A stretch of 64,000 nucleotides of DNA from Marsupella aquatica (GCA_973895155.1 OZ316891.1:9920001-9984000), one strand, 5' to 3'; positions 1 through 12,205 are shown, numbered from the stretch's first letter. Numbers and translations: made by a program. Notes: generated from the sequence alone by a model not told the origin.

Positions 1-197
1 AGTTTTATTGTACTCTAAAGTGACTTACACTTATTAATAATTGTCACTGGAAGTAAGTGCATAAACCAGCAAATTTTTTGGTGGCCGAAATTTACCAGAT
101 CCCACCTAACTGATAGGTCTTGGCTAGTTTTGGCAAAACCGTTCCTGGCCTTTTGTCTTGGATCCCCCATGCCGCAGACCAATATGATGGCTATGCT
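1..197. other. Intergenic, nothing recognised
   Basis: No open frame or recognisable motif was found in this short AT-rich stretch upstream of the tandem duplication. Confidence 0.5.
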
Positions 198-523
198 TAA
201 ATCTATTGAGATCTAATGGTCGAAAATTAATCTAACAGCATTAGATAAAGAATACGGTGAGACTCTTCTCTTTCACACAAGACGACTTTCCCCACCCTGC
301 CGAAAAACCGGAAAACCTTAGAAAATGACCCTAACATAGAACCTTCCTACAGAGTTTGCATAAATCTATTGAGATCTAATGGTCGAAAATTAATCTAATA
401 GCATTAGATAAAGAATATGTTGAGACTCTTCTCTTTCACACAAGACGACTTTCCCCACCCTGCCGAACAACCGGAAAACCTTAGAAAATGACCCTAACAT
501 AGAACCTTCCTACAGAGTTTGCA
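198..523. repeat. 163-bp direct tandem duplication
   Basis: Two head-to-tail copies, 198-360 and 361-523, are each exactly 163 bp and differ at four positions that I can see. The unit has no open frame. It lies upstream of the IGPS leader. The high identity implies a recent local duplication, or an assembly duplication. Confidence 0.95.
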
Positions 524-779
524 GTCATTTAGTGCAGCCCTATGTGCATTTACGAAAAGTGCAAAAATGGTCAAGTGAAAAAGTGAGAAACGGGCCGCCA
601 TGAAATTGAAACTAGCCAGGGTTCACTCTCGTGAGCTGACTGTACAGTACTGTACCTTGGAGAAGCGCAGGTACAGTACCTTGGCGTTGATAAAAGGTGC
701 GTCGGCACCGGCTCTTTCACGAACTCTTGGGTTTTCCCTCCCCCGGAGGAGCGGCGACGCCCATCCTCGTCAGCCCCTC

Positions 780-880
780 CCCTGTTCCTCTCCCCTCTGT
801 TCCTCTCCTCTCCTCTCCTCTCGTCACCGTTCTCTCTCTCTCTCTCCCTCTCCCTCCCGCTGTGTCTCTCGATATATCTA
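780..880 (+). promoter_or_regulatory. CT-rich leader tract of the IGPS gene
   Basis: The plus strand is an almost pure pyrimidine run of CTCC and CT repeats just upstream of the chosen IGPS start at 938. Such tracts are common in plant 5' untranslated leaders and core promoters. No clear TATA box was identified, so the exact transcription start is not known. Confidence 0.5.
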
Positions 881-937
881 CTCGCTGAGCGGTGGGTTCT
901 GCGGTTCTTCGCGTTGTTTTGCTCCATCCTTCGATTC

Positions 938-3900
938 ATGGCCGGAACGGTGTGCGGCCAGCGCGGCTGGCTCGGCGCTGCTGCTGCAGCAGCTTCTCCG
1001 CCAAAGCTCCTCTGCAGGAATTCACCCGCTGTTCGTGGTGCTGGTGCTGGTGCCGCCGCAAGAATATTTCACCAAAAGCTTGTGCTCTCTCTTCCTGAAC
1101 GCCGCGGCGAATTCTCCTCCCGCCCCAATGCGGGAAGAATGTTTGCGGTCACGTTCAGCGCGTCACCACCGCAAGTATGGCAATTCTTCGTTTTTTTCCG
1201 CTCCCTGGCTGCGTTTTATTTGGCGTTGTGATTTCGCTCGACGGATTCGTGCTTGCGTGAGTGCCGTCGGTGTGTGCGTGCATTGGGGCGTGCTTTTGGA
1301 GTCCCGAACGAGTCGGGGGAGGATGTTGGTGGATTGAGTGCGTGCAGAGTTTTTCTCGGGTGCCAATTTTGCCTCGGCATTCGTGCCGAAAGGGTTTAGC
1401 AATTCCTTGCCGCTCGCGCTTGCTACGGCTTTCGGAATTTACTGCTCGGCGAATGCGATAGCTCACTCCAATTTGAAGTGAAATTTGTTTGGGGTTGGTT
1501 TCCGGAAAGTGTTTGTTCTCTGTTGGGGGCATCGTCTTGCGGGGCATTTGTTTGCATCTCTTACCAGCAGTCCAGCCCGATTGTTTCGTCTGAATTTTGA
1601 GGAATCGTGAATGAGATGTGAATTCTGAATTTTTCCCACTACTCGTGTGGCAACGACAGGAACCTACTACTGACGGCTATGACGTCGGAGAGGCATTGGA
1701 GGGAGCCCCATCCTACGGCACCGTCTTCAACCCGGAAAGTAATTTTCCTGAGGCGCCGCCGGAGTGGAAAGAGAAGGAGGCAGCTCGGATTGCCGAGATG
1801 ATTGAAAAGGAGGGGATTTCGATCCGGCGGCGTCCGGCGACCGGACCTCAGCTGCACAATTGCGGCACTTTCCAATTCAAGCTCCAGAATGAGGGCAACA
1901 CTCCCCGGAACATTCTGGAGGAGATCATTTGGAGCAAGGATGCCGAAGTTTCGGCGGTAAGTGTTCTCTTTCGCCGAGTATTCGAGGCTTTTTTAACTTG
2001 ACGTAGTTCTTCGACGAGCTGAGACAGGTCTGTCTCAATTTGGTACAACGTGGTGGATCGAATTAAGTTCCGGAAGTACCTTGCTGTTGAATCCTTCGAT
2101 GAAAAATTTTCAAGCAATCCCGACTCAGGGGTACTCGCAGGAAGTGTTAGCGCACGATGATAGACACCGTTGTCCAACAAGAATGTGATCAGCAGAGCTC
2201 GTTTGGTGATGACATTATCCTTCTGGATGAAGATGAACCGAAAGGCTTATTGTTGACATTAGCTTTCCCGATGTAGATGAAGGAAAAGACTCCTCTAGTG
2301 CAGCTGATGAAGGTTATGCAAGGAGTAGAGCCCGCGCGAGACTTCGTGGGCGCGCTACGCGAGAGAGCAGCAGAAACGGGAGTGCCTGGCCTTATAGCTG
2401 AAGTTAAGAAGGCTTCCCCTAGCCGCGGAGTCATTCAGCCAAATTTTGATCCGGTACGTTGGTAATGTGATATGCCATGTTTAGTGAAGTTTTCTTGACA
2501 CTGCAATGTAGTTTTCTGTTCTCTCAATCGATCTCATTTGTGACCGAAGTCCTGTATAGGATGAAAATTCTTGCCAGGAGTCCCTCACATGGGCTTGGCT
2601 TTGCTGTACCATTAACTCATTGTTTCTGCTGTTTTTGCAGGTTCGGATTGCTAAAGCTTACGAAGCTGGTGGAGCTGCATGCCTCAGTGTCCTCACTGAC
2701 TCCAAGTACTTCCAGGCAAGTAAAAAGTCAGTGTAAAGATTAGGACTTGGTGGGTCCAAACTGTTTGGAACGCCTATATCAAGCTGTCTGACCTCCGTGG
2801 AGTTGTTGGATATTGGTTAAGTGTCTAGTCATAAAGTTTATAAGAGTTCAGACTGTTGAACACTGTTGCTACATGGCGTGACGATATAGAAAGAATCCTT
2901 GTTTGGACAGTGTTCGTTAGGTGTCTGTTCTTGTCTGTCCAGATTGGAATGTCAGTGTAAATGAAGTTAACAGCGCAGTTCCTTTTGGTGTGGGTTTTGA
3001 ACTACGAACAGGGAAGCTTTGAGAATTTGAAACTTATCCGTGGGGCTGGAGTTCAGGTACAATTCTTAGATTTCGAATGCTTCTTGTTAATCAAGTGAAA
3101 CAATACGCTTAGTTGGTGGAAAATTGAGTATTGCATGATTTCCGAATTTTGATGACCATGGACTGTGTGGGATGTATGTTGTTTAATGTGGTTTAGCAAT
3201 ATCACTGAACTGTATTATATGGTTGGCGAGCAGTGTCCACTGTTGTGCAAGGAGTTCATTATTGATGCTTGGCAACTGTTCTATGCACGAGCTCATGGCG
3301 CTGATGCTGTGCTTCTCATTGCTGCTGTCCTCCCCGATCAAGACCTTTTGTATCTATCCAGAATTTGTAAGACCCTGGGTCTGGCTGTTCTTATTGAGGT
3401 ACGTTTGGCCTTGTCTGCTCCCTTTGAGACCTAGGAGCCTCATCATAGCGAAGGGAAGTAGTCGTGACTGTGCTTGTCACTTGATCACGGTGTGAAAGTT
3501 TTATTATTGGCTGTTGTGCAGCTTGTATCTTGTTGTTGTTGCATTAAACATCCAGGGAATGGTGATGATGGGCAGGTTCATACGCCTAGGGAAATGGGCC
3601 GAGTTCTTGCTCTGCCCGATGTGAAGATGATTGGGATCAACAATCGCAATCTGGGTATCAACATCTCTTACATCATTCTATGTTTTACAGCCGATGTGCC
3701 TTTCTTTAAAGTTGGTATATCATCTGCTGCGGTTGTCTGCGAAAATTAAGTTCTCCTACTCCTTGAAATACTGGAGGAGGACCATCCGATTTAAGCTATA
3801 TAACTTCCATAGTTATCTCCTTGCCTTGTAGAGCCCAATGGTAAATTCCCTTACTTTGATCTCCCGGTGATTCCTGGCAGCAACGTTCAAGGTGGACTTA

Positions 3901-4715
3901 TTTAACACAGTAGAGTTGTTGAAAGGGGAACATGGGCAAGCTATTCGTGACAGAGAAATCTTGGTAAGCAATGTGCAGTTTTTCTCTAAACAGAAGCTGT
4001 GCACATCCTGACTTATATTCTTGATATTTTGTGATATATCTTCTGATTAGCAAGTCATCATGACAGCTTTGCACTTCATGCTAGTCTCATGGCCTTAATG
4101 ACTGATTCTAACTTTGCACAAGTTATCACTCCAGTACATTCGTCTGCCGTTGATCTTTGACTTGGATCGTTACACTGAACAATTTAATTCTTGTAACAGG
4201 TGGTTGGAGAATCTGGTGTTTTTACCCCTGCAGACGTCAAGGTTGTAAAAGATGCTGGTGTTGGTGCGGTAAGTACTTTTGTCAAGTTAGTCTTACTAGT
4301 TGACAGATGCTTCAGATTTTCGAAGGTTCGTATCTTGTATAATGGATCTCCTGATGGTGGTATTATATACCCTTGTTTAGGGCAGAGAGATCTTATGGTC
4401 TTTGGCAGGGGAAATTCCTGTTTCCGCAATGAACTCTAGTTCCTTACTGCAAGGTTGCAAGATACTCTTATCTGAGGAGTTGGTTTTAGCATGTCATCTT
4501 GTGAGGTGCGCATGTGCAGTATACAGCCAATGAACCCATTGGCGCCTTGGGTGTTAGCTATTCATTGGTCTGATTTAAATTTTGGCTCTTGTGACCAGGT
4601 GTTGGTGGGAGAGTCCCTTGTCAAGCAGGATGACCCAACTGCCGGCATCAAGGCACTTTTTGGGAAGGACATTTCAAGATCTCCTAAGTCAGAGTTGAAG
4701 GCAGCACTAGCTTAA
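938..4715 (+). CDS. IGPS: Indole-3-glycerol-phosphate synthase, plastid-targeted
   Basis: Closes the indole ring of tryptophan: converts 1-(2-carboxyphenylamino)-1-deoxyribulose 5-phosphate to indole-3-glycerol phosphate in the plastid. Ten exons: 938-1174, 1660-1956, 2277-2453, 2641-2715, 3012-3056, 3234-3398, 3576-3654, 3881-3963, 4200-4268, 4599-4715; total 1344 nt, 447 aa, all phases consistent. Residues 1-79 (exon 1) are Ala/Ser/Arg-rich and acid-poor, as in a chloroplast transit peptide; the ATG at 938 sits in ATGGCC context. Residues 80-178 carry the plant-type pre-domain with [14 protein letters not shown]. The TIM barrel shows [11 protein letters not shown] (about 219-229), CKEFI (about 282), GADAVLL, GINNRNL, VVGESG and VGESL, the phosphate and substrate loops of TrpC. 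Length fits plant IGPS plus transit peptide. The intron after 2715 uses a GC donor. The start is inferred; the barrel identity is very secure. Confidence 0.97.
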
Positions 4716-6200
4716 ACCTGAAGAACCTTTATTTTTCAAAGGATAGAGTAGGTCATGGGAATTCGGACATACCTGTTAGACCGAAGTTTCCAAACAGCGG
4801 AACACATTTTGTAGCCAAGAGTTATTCAATTTTTTGTGCAATTTAAGTGGGAACTCTTACTTATTTGCAGCCGTTTAGAAATTTGTACAGAAACGTGGTG
4901 TAAGCTTCTTTCTGAAATCGAAGGCTTCTCATACTTCAGGCGTTTGTAAAAGAGCCCTAATTTGTGCCTTTTCTTAAGACTAGACTCTTAGTGGCCTGTG
5001 GTCGTATATGATAATGGGAGACTCAAAGGCCATCCCTAGGTCAAAGGGGTTTTGTAAGCCGGGCAAGTTCTGATGACTTTCTCATTACTAATAATGTTCA
5101 AAGCAGCCATCCCTAGTCTAAAGGGATGGTCATTATTTGAAGAGCGTCCCTTTGGAGGCGCCTTCATCCATGATGTGTAGCTTGCATGTTAACATGGGTT
5201 CTACTGTAGTTCAATTCCTGACCATACAGTTATACCCATCTTCAGAACTTGACTAGACAGTTTTACTCTTCCATGTAACACGTGTTATACTGTAGTACAA
5301 TTTTCTGACCATATAGGTTTGGTTCTGGACCAATTACCGACCAGACAGTTTTACCCCTGTTCCAACCATCTGAGGTGATTCAATGTGTCCTAAGCCTAGC
5401 TGCCCCAACCCGCTTAGGCAGATTCAATGTGTCCTAAGCCTAGTTCCCATAGGTTTTTCAAAGGGGGCTCCCCTTTAAATCACCCTGCGTGGATCAAACT
5501 GGCACGGTACAGGAGATAGTGAATGGAATGTGTTCTTGGACTATCCCTTATATATGGACAGGGGTGGTTTAGAAAAGATCAGGTAGTAGCAGCTATCTTC
5601 CAAGCTGAGCTAGTGGTGGTGCTAAGACACTCCTTTGTCCACTTCGCACCCTGGAATTTTATTAGTGGATGTGATTTGTACATCCCTTCTTCTAATTAGG
5701 CCTCCCGCCAACCCTTCACACACCCTCCCCTCTAGAGTTGTTCCCACAAACGGATCCTAAAACTCCCCCACAACGCCACTCTCCACCGCCCCTCTTAAGC
5801 CATACCTGCTACCTCCATAACTTTATAAATAACATCTTCCAGCCAAACATCTTCATAATGATAATCTTTAGATTGTAAAGTGTCTATTCTAGTAAGGATT
5901 AGAACCAAACTCCGTGACCACCACCACCACCACTTCTAACCAGGACATGGAAGAGTAGCTGGTGCTGGGGAGCTGACAATGGAGCTGGCTACCTGGGAAT
6001 GCATGGACCTGGGAATGCATGGGAGATGCACTTTTTTGGCCTCACCTCTATTCACATCAAATAATGGGTATTTGGGCTGGAACCCACTTAGCATCAATTG
6101 ACATTTACGCCTATCATCACTTATATACACAATACTCACGCAGTATCGACCATACTACTGTGCAGTGACTACACTACAGTAGTTAGTGATACTTCGTGTG
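4716..6200. other. Intergenic spacer with short degenerate repeats
   Basis: Contains the IGPS 3' region and no convincing gene. Small local repeats are visible: a 23-bp direct repeat (about 5377 and 5411), a roughly 90-bp imperfect repeat around 5200-5355 containing CTGACCATA, a short CCA run near 5920, and a doubled GGGAATGCATG near 5994. Confidence 0.5.
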
Positions 6201-6206
6201 GAAGAC

Positions 6207-6758
6207 CAACAATGTGAGGATTGACGAATAGGTTTCATCTGTTTGTGAGAAAATCCTGTCAGCTAATATTTGTATGTCGAGATCAGGGCCGCGAATTTGT
6301 AGCCGAATTGACGCAAAGATGATGACAATGTGAGGGTGAACGAATAGGCTTCATTTTAAAAAGTCCTTCTCAGGCACTGTATGGTTTCTGGAGCTCAGGG
6401 CCGCGAATTTGAAGCGGAATTGCCGTAAAGATGGTGACCATGAGAGGAGTAACTGATAGGGTTCGTCTGTCTGCGAGAAAATCCTCCTCTGGCTTTGTGT
6501 GGTTTCTCGAGCGCAGGGCCGCGAATTTGCAGCCCAATTGATCCAAAAGGTGATGCCAATGCAAGAGTTAACGAATCAAGGCTTCTCCGAGAGATCGGTG
6601 CTCGACCAGCTGGTCTCCATCGGTGATAGATCAGTGTGGAAGGTGATGACAATGTGAGGATTAACGATCAGGTTTCATCTGTTTGCGAGAAAATCCTCGT
6701 CAGGCACTGTTGTGGTTTCTCAAAGCTCGGAAGCCTGGAATTTGAAGCGAACGTGCTG
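6207..6758. repeat. Diverged ~115-bp tandem array, about five units
   Basis: Units begin near 6207, 6325, 6437, 6556 and 6648, each with a variant of GATGACAATGTGAGG, followed by GAGAAAATCCT and AGGGCCGCGAATTTG-like blocks. Spacing is 92-119 bp with substantial divergence. The last unit runs directly into the open frame of the TRM5-like gene, so ATG codons inside it are more likely leader than true start. Confidence 0.8.
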
Positions 6759-9700
6759 ATGCAATGCTGCCACGCCCTGCGGGGGGCTACCGCTGCCTCT
6801 GCGTGTGAACGCCAGCTGCTTTGTGCTCGGGGCCGTTCTAGCGGACCAATCCCGTGTTCGACGACGAGAGCATCTGCGCACCTAGAGCAGTTCACTTATC
6901 GACCTCAACCCTCGCCGCTGAAGGCCCCTTCGTTACGAAGAGGTTGGATCTTAAGCCACAATCACGGTGCACCTGATCGCGCGCTAGAAATCCTATTGCC
7001 GAGATGGGAGGAGGGGCAGGAGCCGGAGCCGGAGCGGGAGCGGGAGCGGGAGGAGGATTTGTCACAAGCTCAACAATGGAGCAGTCAGGGAGGAGGAGGA
7101 GGAGAGGAAAATCTCGTCGGTGGAATGGAATACGCCATCGAGGGAAGCAAAGTGAGTGTCCCAAGCGTCAATAATGGTCGGGGAATTGATCACATGGTCG
7201 AAGAAAATGAGCTGAATGACGAAGAGGGCCCGATTGTAACGAAGCCGAAGTATGTGAGGGGCCCGGCCATCGACAAGAAGAGTTTCATGAGGATTTACTA
7301 CATTTCAGCCTTACGGGTCCCGGCAGCGGAGTGCTGGGATCTCGTTTTCGAGCTGAGAGAGCGCTTGCTCAATTGGCCACGGGTGAACAACATTGGCAGG
7401 GTTCCAGGGGATGATGTCGATGAAGACCTTACCTCTGTTTTTGTGGAGACTGCAGAGCGGAAAAAGAGAGTCACACGAGACGAGATCCTAGCTGCAGTGT
7501 ACACGGACTCGGGGACGGAGCTCTCAGGGAGAAAGCTGGCTGTGGAGGCTACTAGGAAAGGCAGCGACAAGCGGGAAATGGTCGGAAGTCCAGATACAGC
7601 TACTCTGCTGGAGCTGGTGGAGACCGAAGACGAAAATGAGCAGGAAGACAATACTTCAGCCGGTGGCGTTCCATATTTGAATCGTTCGAAGAAGTGGACA
7701 GGACCAACTAGGTTATTACTTTTAGATGATTCGTTTGTGGGTAAAATGATTTCGGAGCTTCCCCCTAATTTGCAGGTCTGCTCTTTTGTTCGACCTCGAA
7801 GATCCAGTGTGGTTTTAATTTAGAGTTTGAACGCACATTGCTACTGACTAATCAGTTCAAGGTTAGTACTTTGTTTAGATGGGTAGCGATATGCGACATG
7901 TGATTTGTAATGACTGCTGGGTGGGTCGCGCTTTGGAAATATCCAGCTGAAGAGTTCTAAGTCATATTCATTTTTTGCAGTACAGGCTGTGTACTCCAGA
8001 TTTGAACACCTCAATTCAAAAGCAGGACTGGTGAATTGCAGGCTGACAATTTTCTACGAGTATTGGTCAATGGATGAGGTTGGGAAATCCAGAATCTAAA
8101 CTATCCCTTGCAGATAAAACGTTCTCTTTTGCATTACTTTCGTGCCAAACTTGTCGTGTCCTTCTGGACGATTGTCCTTGTGTGAGTTCAGTAATATCTA
8201 TGTCATTTTGTACCTTCCGCGTTAGTCACCGCGGCCAAGATAGAATGTTTGAATTTTCGGCTTATTGTTTAAATTTTTTCTTAAATCTTCGGAACGTGAC
8301 TGACCCTTTCAAGTTATACCCAGGTGTTGCGGGAACTCCTTCCAGCAAAAGCATATGCACCAGTCAAATTTGATAGAGCAGGCCATGTTGCTGAGTTGAG
8401 ACTTCATCCAGAGCACCTGCCTTTTCGCCATTTGATCGCTCAGGTATTGCCCACATTTATGAAAAAGTGCGGACCCTCGGGACTTATATTTTTTTGCGTG
8501 ATGCCAAGCTCGTCGGTGGGGAATGGCCTCCCGCTAAAATACTTCATTCATGTCTTCGGGGGATGTTCCTTGTTACTGTAGCGTTTGGATACATTGAAGC
8601 GGAAAGTTTGTCATTTGGCAGGTGACTGTGGAGAAAAACAAGCCTACAGTCAGATCCGTAGTATTCAAGAGATATATACGTGATGCACAGCAATATGCAG
8701 TGCAGCTTGAACTGCTTGCTGGAACCACTTCTCTTGTCACTACAGCATGGGAATATGAAATTCCCTTCCGGATTGATATGGCATATATGTGAGTTCTTGC
8801 AACTCAAAAGTTCCTTTCCACCGGAGTGAAATGAGAGTAGGAATGCATCGTCACACTGATCTAGGTTCAAGCTACATTACTTACAAACTAGGGATAAGTT
8901 TTGTTGGGTAGTGGCCTTTTGGCAAAGGGGAGTCAGAGAACTTGCCAGGAGGAATGAGTAAATGTTTAAAGTTTAGGGTGACACTATTGGCCCATGGGAC
9001 TGCTTGCACAATTATGTCAGTGGGGCTGTTAGGTTCATGTAAAGGTTTACTGCATCCGGTCATAATGTTAAATATTGTCTGTTTGCGTGGTTGTAGGATT
9101 TGGGATCCAAGACTCAGCTCCGAGAGGCAGCGTCTAGTCAATTCGTTTTCGAGAAATGATGTGGTTTGTAAGTGCTGAATTTTCACGCCTATTCTAATGT
9201 CGTCCACGCATAAGCTGAGTTTGCGTCAATAGGCACTCCTTGGTAGTTCACGAGGTTCTCCCATTGAGAGCTTTATTCCAAACTGAGTTATGCGTAGCCA
9301 TTAATGTCGTCTGTTACTAAACTTGTTCTCTGAGGAACTGTTCGCGCTTTGGGCCTTCTCTTGCTGTCAATTGAGACTCAGTCCGCGTGATGCTCGAGTT
9401 TTGGCATCTGTGATAGGTGACATATGTGCAGGAGTGGGCCCAGTGGCTATACCTGCTAGCAAGAAAGTCAGAAGGGTTTATGCCAATGACGTCAACCCCC
9501 ATGCACACCTTTATCTAGGCAGGAATGTAATGGAGAACAAGGTCTCAGGAAGGATTGAGGTAAGCTCACCAAGGCCTGAAACGTGTTGGGGTGGCCCGTG
9601 CTCAGTAGTCTGTGGGAAAAGGGTTTGCATGTCTGGCTGAGTAAGTGTCGAGCCGAAGCTTTCTGAGATGGTGCAGTGAAATGATGAGCCTCTGCAGTGT

Positions 9701-11087
9701 ACGAAAGTCCAGGAGGCATCCCACAATTCAGTTTGCGCGGTTGCACAATGTGCGGTGTGCTTAACGTGGAAGGAGCTGTGCCGGACTAGTTGTTGAATGT
9801 GCTCAGCAGAATCATCCTGGTCCTGATGTCGGAACCCTTTCATCACTGCTTCCACGTTGGGATCACCTCCCATTATGCACATTAATGGAGGAGATAGTGC
9901 CAAAGAGTAGCTGGAGGAATCTGTGTGGTGATAAGTGCATTGCCTTTGGTGGTTTGAGAGGTGCAATTTAGGAGGTGGGTTGTGGGAGTAAAGTGAAGAG
10001 TATCGCGAGGCCAGGAGTAATTTAAGGTTTGCATTTGAGAAATGAGAGACAGGATAGGCATGTTACTAGGACATAATTGCAGAATTCAGTACGGTTGTAG
10101 TCAGGAGTAGCTTGCCACCTTGGCCTGGTAAAAACTTGGATGTGTGATGTTCTACTTTTACAGGTCTTCAATGAGGATATTGAGACGTTCTTGAGCAAGA
10201 TATTCTGTACTGGGAGGCCTTTGCCAATAACTCAAGTCGTCATGAGCCACCCTTTTCCCGCAGCAGAATTCCTGGGTAATGCTCCTGGTGTTGGGTTCAA
10301 AGCTAGTTTCTGAAGAGGAAATTATTTTCCGGCATCTTATCTGGCAGTGATTTGACCGTTTCATAGAATGCGGTTTTTCTGAAGGAAATAATACCAAGCC
10401 TGTCGTTGTGGTCGCTAGCACGTACCTCACTCTCTTGGCCTTCTTCTTCAATGTCGAAATAGGGCTTTTTCAGGGTTCATTCTGTCGACGAACGTGGCCA
10501 AATGCTTTACTGCCGAGGATTCATCTTTATGGAATTTTAGAGGACAGCGATCCAGAAGAAAGTTTCACCAAGGTTAGTGCACTGTTCTATTTCTTAGTGG
10601 ACGCCTATTGGTTGGGAGGAGCTTAAAATTAACTATTATAGATTGTTACCCCAGAATTATTCTTCCTAGTCTAACCGGTCAACCCATAATCTGCTGTGTG
10701 ACTAGAATGAAATCTTAGACAAACGGTACTACTTGGCTTTTATCTAAGCGATTTTCTGCAAATTCTCAATTCCTGCTAGGAATCCATAATCAATCATACA
10801 GATTACTATTGCGTATATCTGACGACCCTGGCATTGCACCTCAAATTAATCAAGAGTGATGAGGTCTAGTGTTTCCGTTCGGCTCTCTCAGTTTATCCAA
10901 TTTCGCGGAGGATGCAGAAGTAGTGCACTCCACTGACCTTGCAAAGTTTTGGGTCTCGCAGGAAATCGGAGGTGTACTACAAACTACTGACTGTAAAATA
11001 TCTACACATTTAGTTCTGGAGACGGCCCGTGGAGAATGGATAGTATGTGCTTCATTCATCTTGCCACCCGAATTTGGCTTTAGGTAA
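6759..11087 (+). CDS. TRM5: TRM5-like tRNA (guanine37-N1)-methyltransferase
   Basis: Family role: AdoMet-dependent m1G methylation at tRNA position 37. Nine exons: 6759-7775, 7986-8078, 8324-8443, 8622-8788, 9097-9167, 9417-9559, 10164-10275, 10463-10572, 10962-11087; 652 aa, phases consistent. The frame is open upstream to an ATG at 6636, but that lies in a repeat, so I chose the ATG at 6759, which gives an Arg/Ser/Ala-rich, possibly organelle-targeting N-terminus. Residues about 80-105 are a low-complexity Glu/Arg/Pro stretch. The conserved N-domain (ALRVP, LLNWPR, RVPGDD) is near 180-215. Also visible are NCRLTIFYEYW, GHVAELRL, SERQRL, motif I DICAGVGP (usual Phe replaced by Cys), NDVNP and CASFILP. 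The usual NLP-type catalytic motif reads SHP (about 565-567). Acceptors of exons 8 and 9 were chosen by phase. Family is secure; activity is uncertain. Confidence 0.92.
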
Positions 11088-11476
11088 TTTGGTCACCAAG
11101 GATATAAGTGTTCTAAATGCCTGTGGAAATTATGTCACGTCACATTCGTATTAAGGGGAAACAACAGATACGTAACCCAAACTAGGGAAGTCAGATTGCT
11201 ATCTTTCCCGGGATGCAGGTAATATCTGTAAGGTATGTGATGTCCTAATGTATTGGCCGGTACGCATGGTTGTGCCTTTTCCAGGTGTCAGTAACGCATC
11301 GTAATTTGCTTCTGTACCATATTCATTGCCAACTCAGTCAAGGTACTAGTCTTAGATGAGACTTTATGACGAGATTGCCTTTATTGGTGCATTGTGGATA
11401 TTAAAAGAGAATTGATTTTATCTAATTATTAATTGAGAATGCCATTGTTTCAGTTTGTGAAGACTTCAAGTTCAAT
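11088..11476. other. Spacer downstream of the TRM5-like gene
   Basis: Presumed 3' untranslated and intergenic sequence. I see no open frame or recognisable element before the 48-bp array begins at 11477. Confidence 0.5.
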
Positions 11477-11716
11477 ATCTTGGGATCGTGCATTCGTAAC
11501 CTTCTCGTGGAATTTGCCTTGCATATCTTGGGATGTTACAGTCGTAACTTTCACTGGGAGTTTGCCTCTAATTTCTTGGGATGGTATCATCTTCATTTTC
11601 TGAGGGAATTTGCCTTTGATATCTTGGGATGGTACAATCATAACTTTCTCGGGGACTTTGCCTTTGATATCTTGGGTTGGTACAGTACTAACTTTCTCAG
11701 GGAGTTTGCCTTTGCT
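11477..11716. repeat. 48-bp tandem array, exactly five units, open on both strands
   Basis: Units start at 11477, 11525, 11573, 11621 and 11669 with no indels and carry variants of ATCTTGGGATGGTAC and GAGTTTGCCT. Because 48 is a multiple of three, the array is open on the minus strand (11740 to 11450, 96 codons) as a 16-residue repeat with consensus near GKLPEKVTTVPSQDIK, and also open on the plus strand (11480-11743). Keeping the frame with many substitutions hints at past coding, more plausibly on the minus strand (Lys/Pro/Ser/Asp-rich). No start context or splice structure was resolved and no family is recognised. Confidence 0.9.
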
Positions 11717-12205
11717 AAGCATGCACTTCAGTGGCCGCATTAGTTTTTGTGATCGCCGAAAGCCACCTGCATCTCATCATAGGCACTTTCCATTTAGTTG
11801 CTGATTAGGCGAAGCTGAAATGCGTTCATGAAGTGGGCTCCTGTCCTAGTTGTGGTGCTCTTGTTCTTTTCATGTTGGGAAGGGTGAATTCATTTCTTTC
11901 ACAGTGAATTGCATTTTGGAGTTTCATGACATTCTTCATTTTGAAAAGGGTTTCACAAATCTTCAAATAGTTCGATAAATAAAGAAGGAAACTAATTTAA
12001 TAACATGTTTGAGAGAGCAGACAGAGAAGACAGTGCCTAAGACACTCCCTGTAAGGAAAAGGTTTAATATGGAATCACAGGGAATGGGGAAGGGCAATTT
12101 GGTGCTTAACAGCCTCGCCAGACCCAACTACCTGACCCAACTAGCAGACAAACATTTGAATCCCATGGGAGTTTAATTGGGTGACATTTAACCTCCCACA
12201 AGATT
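11717..12205. other. Spacer between repeat arrays
   Basis: AT-rich sequence without a recognised gene. One AATAAA-like hexamer occurs near 11975 but is not tied to a gene. Confidence 0.4.

Noticed and set aside
600-1337. 245-codon plus-strand frame upstream of IGPS
   Set aside because: It reads through the CT-rich leader and overlaps, in another frame, the transit-peptide exon that joins in phase to the conserved IGPS exons.
1155-1547. 130-codon minus-strand frame antisense to the IGPS first exon and intron
   Set aside because: Low-complexity composition, no family resemblance, and overlap with a well-supported exon.
5917-5940. CCA-repeat as a regulatory or coding feature
   Set aside because: A short trinucleotide run without gene context.
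9511-9966. 151-codon minus-strand frame in a TRM5 intron
   Set aside because: Antisense to exon 6 and intron 6, with no recognisable motif or splice structure.
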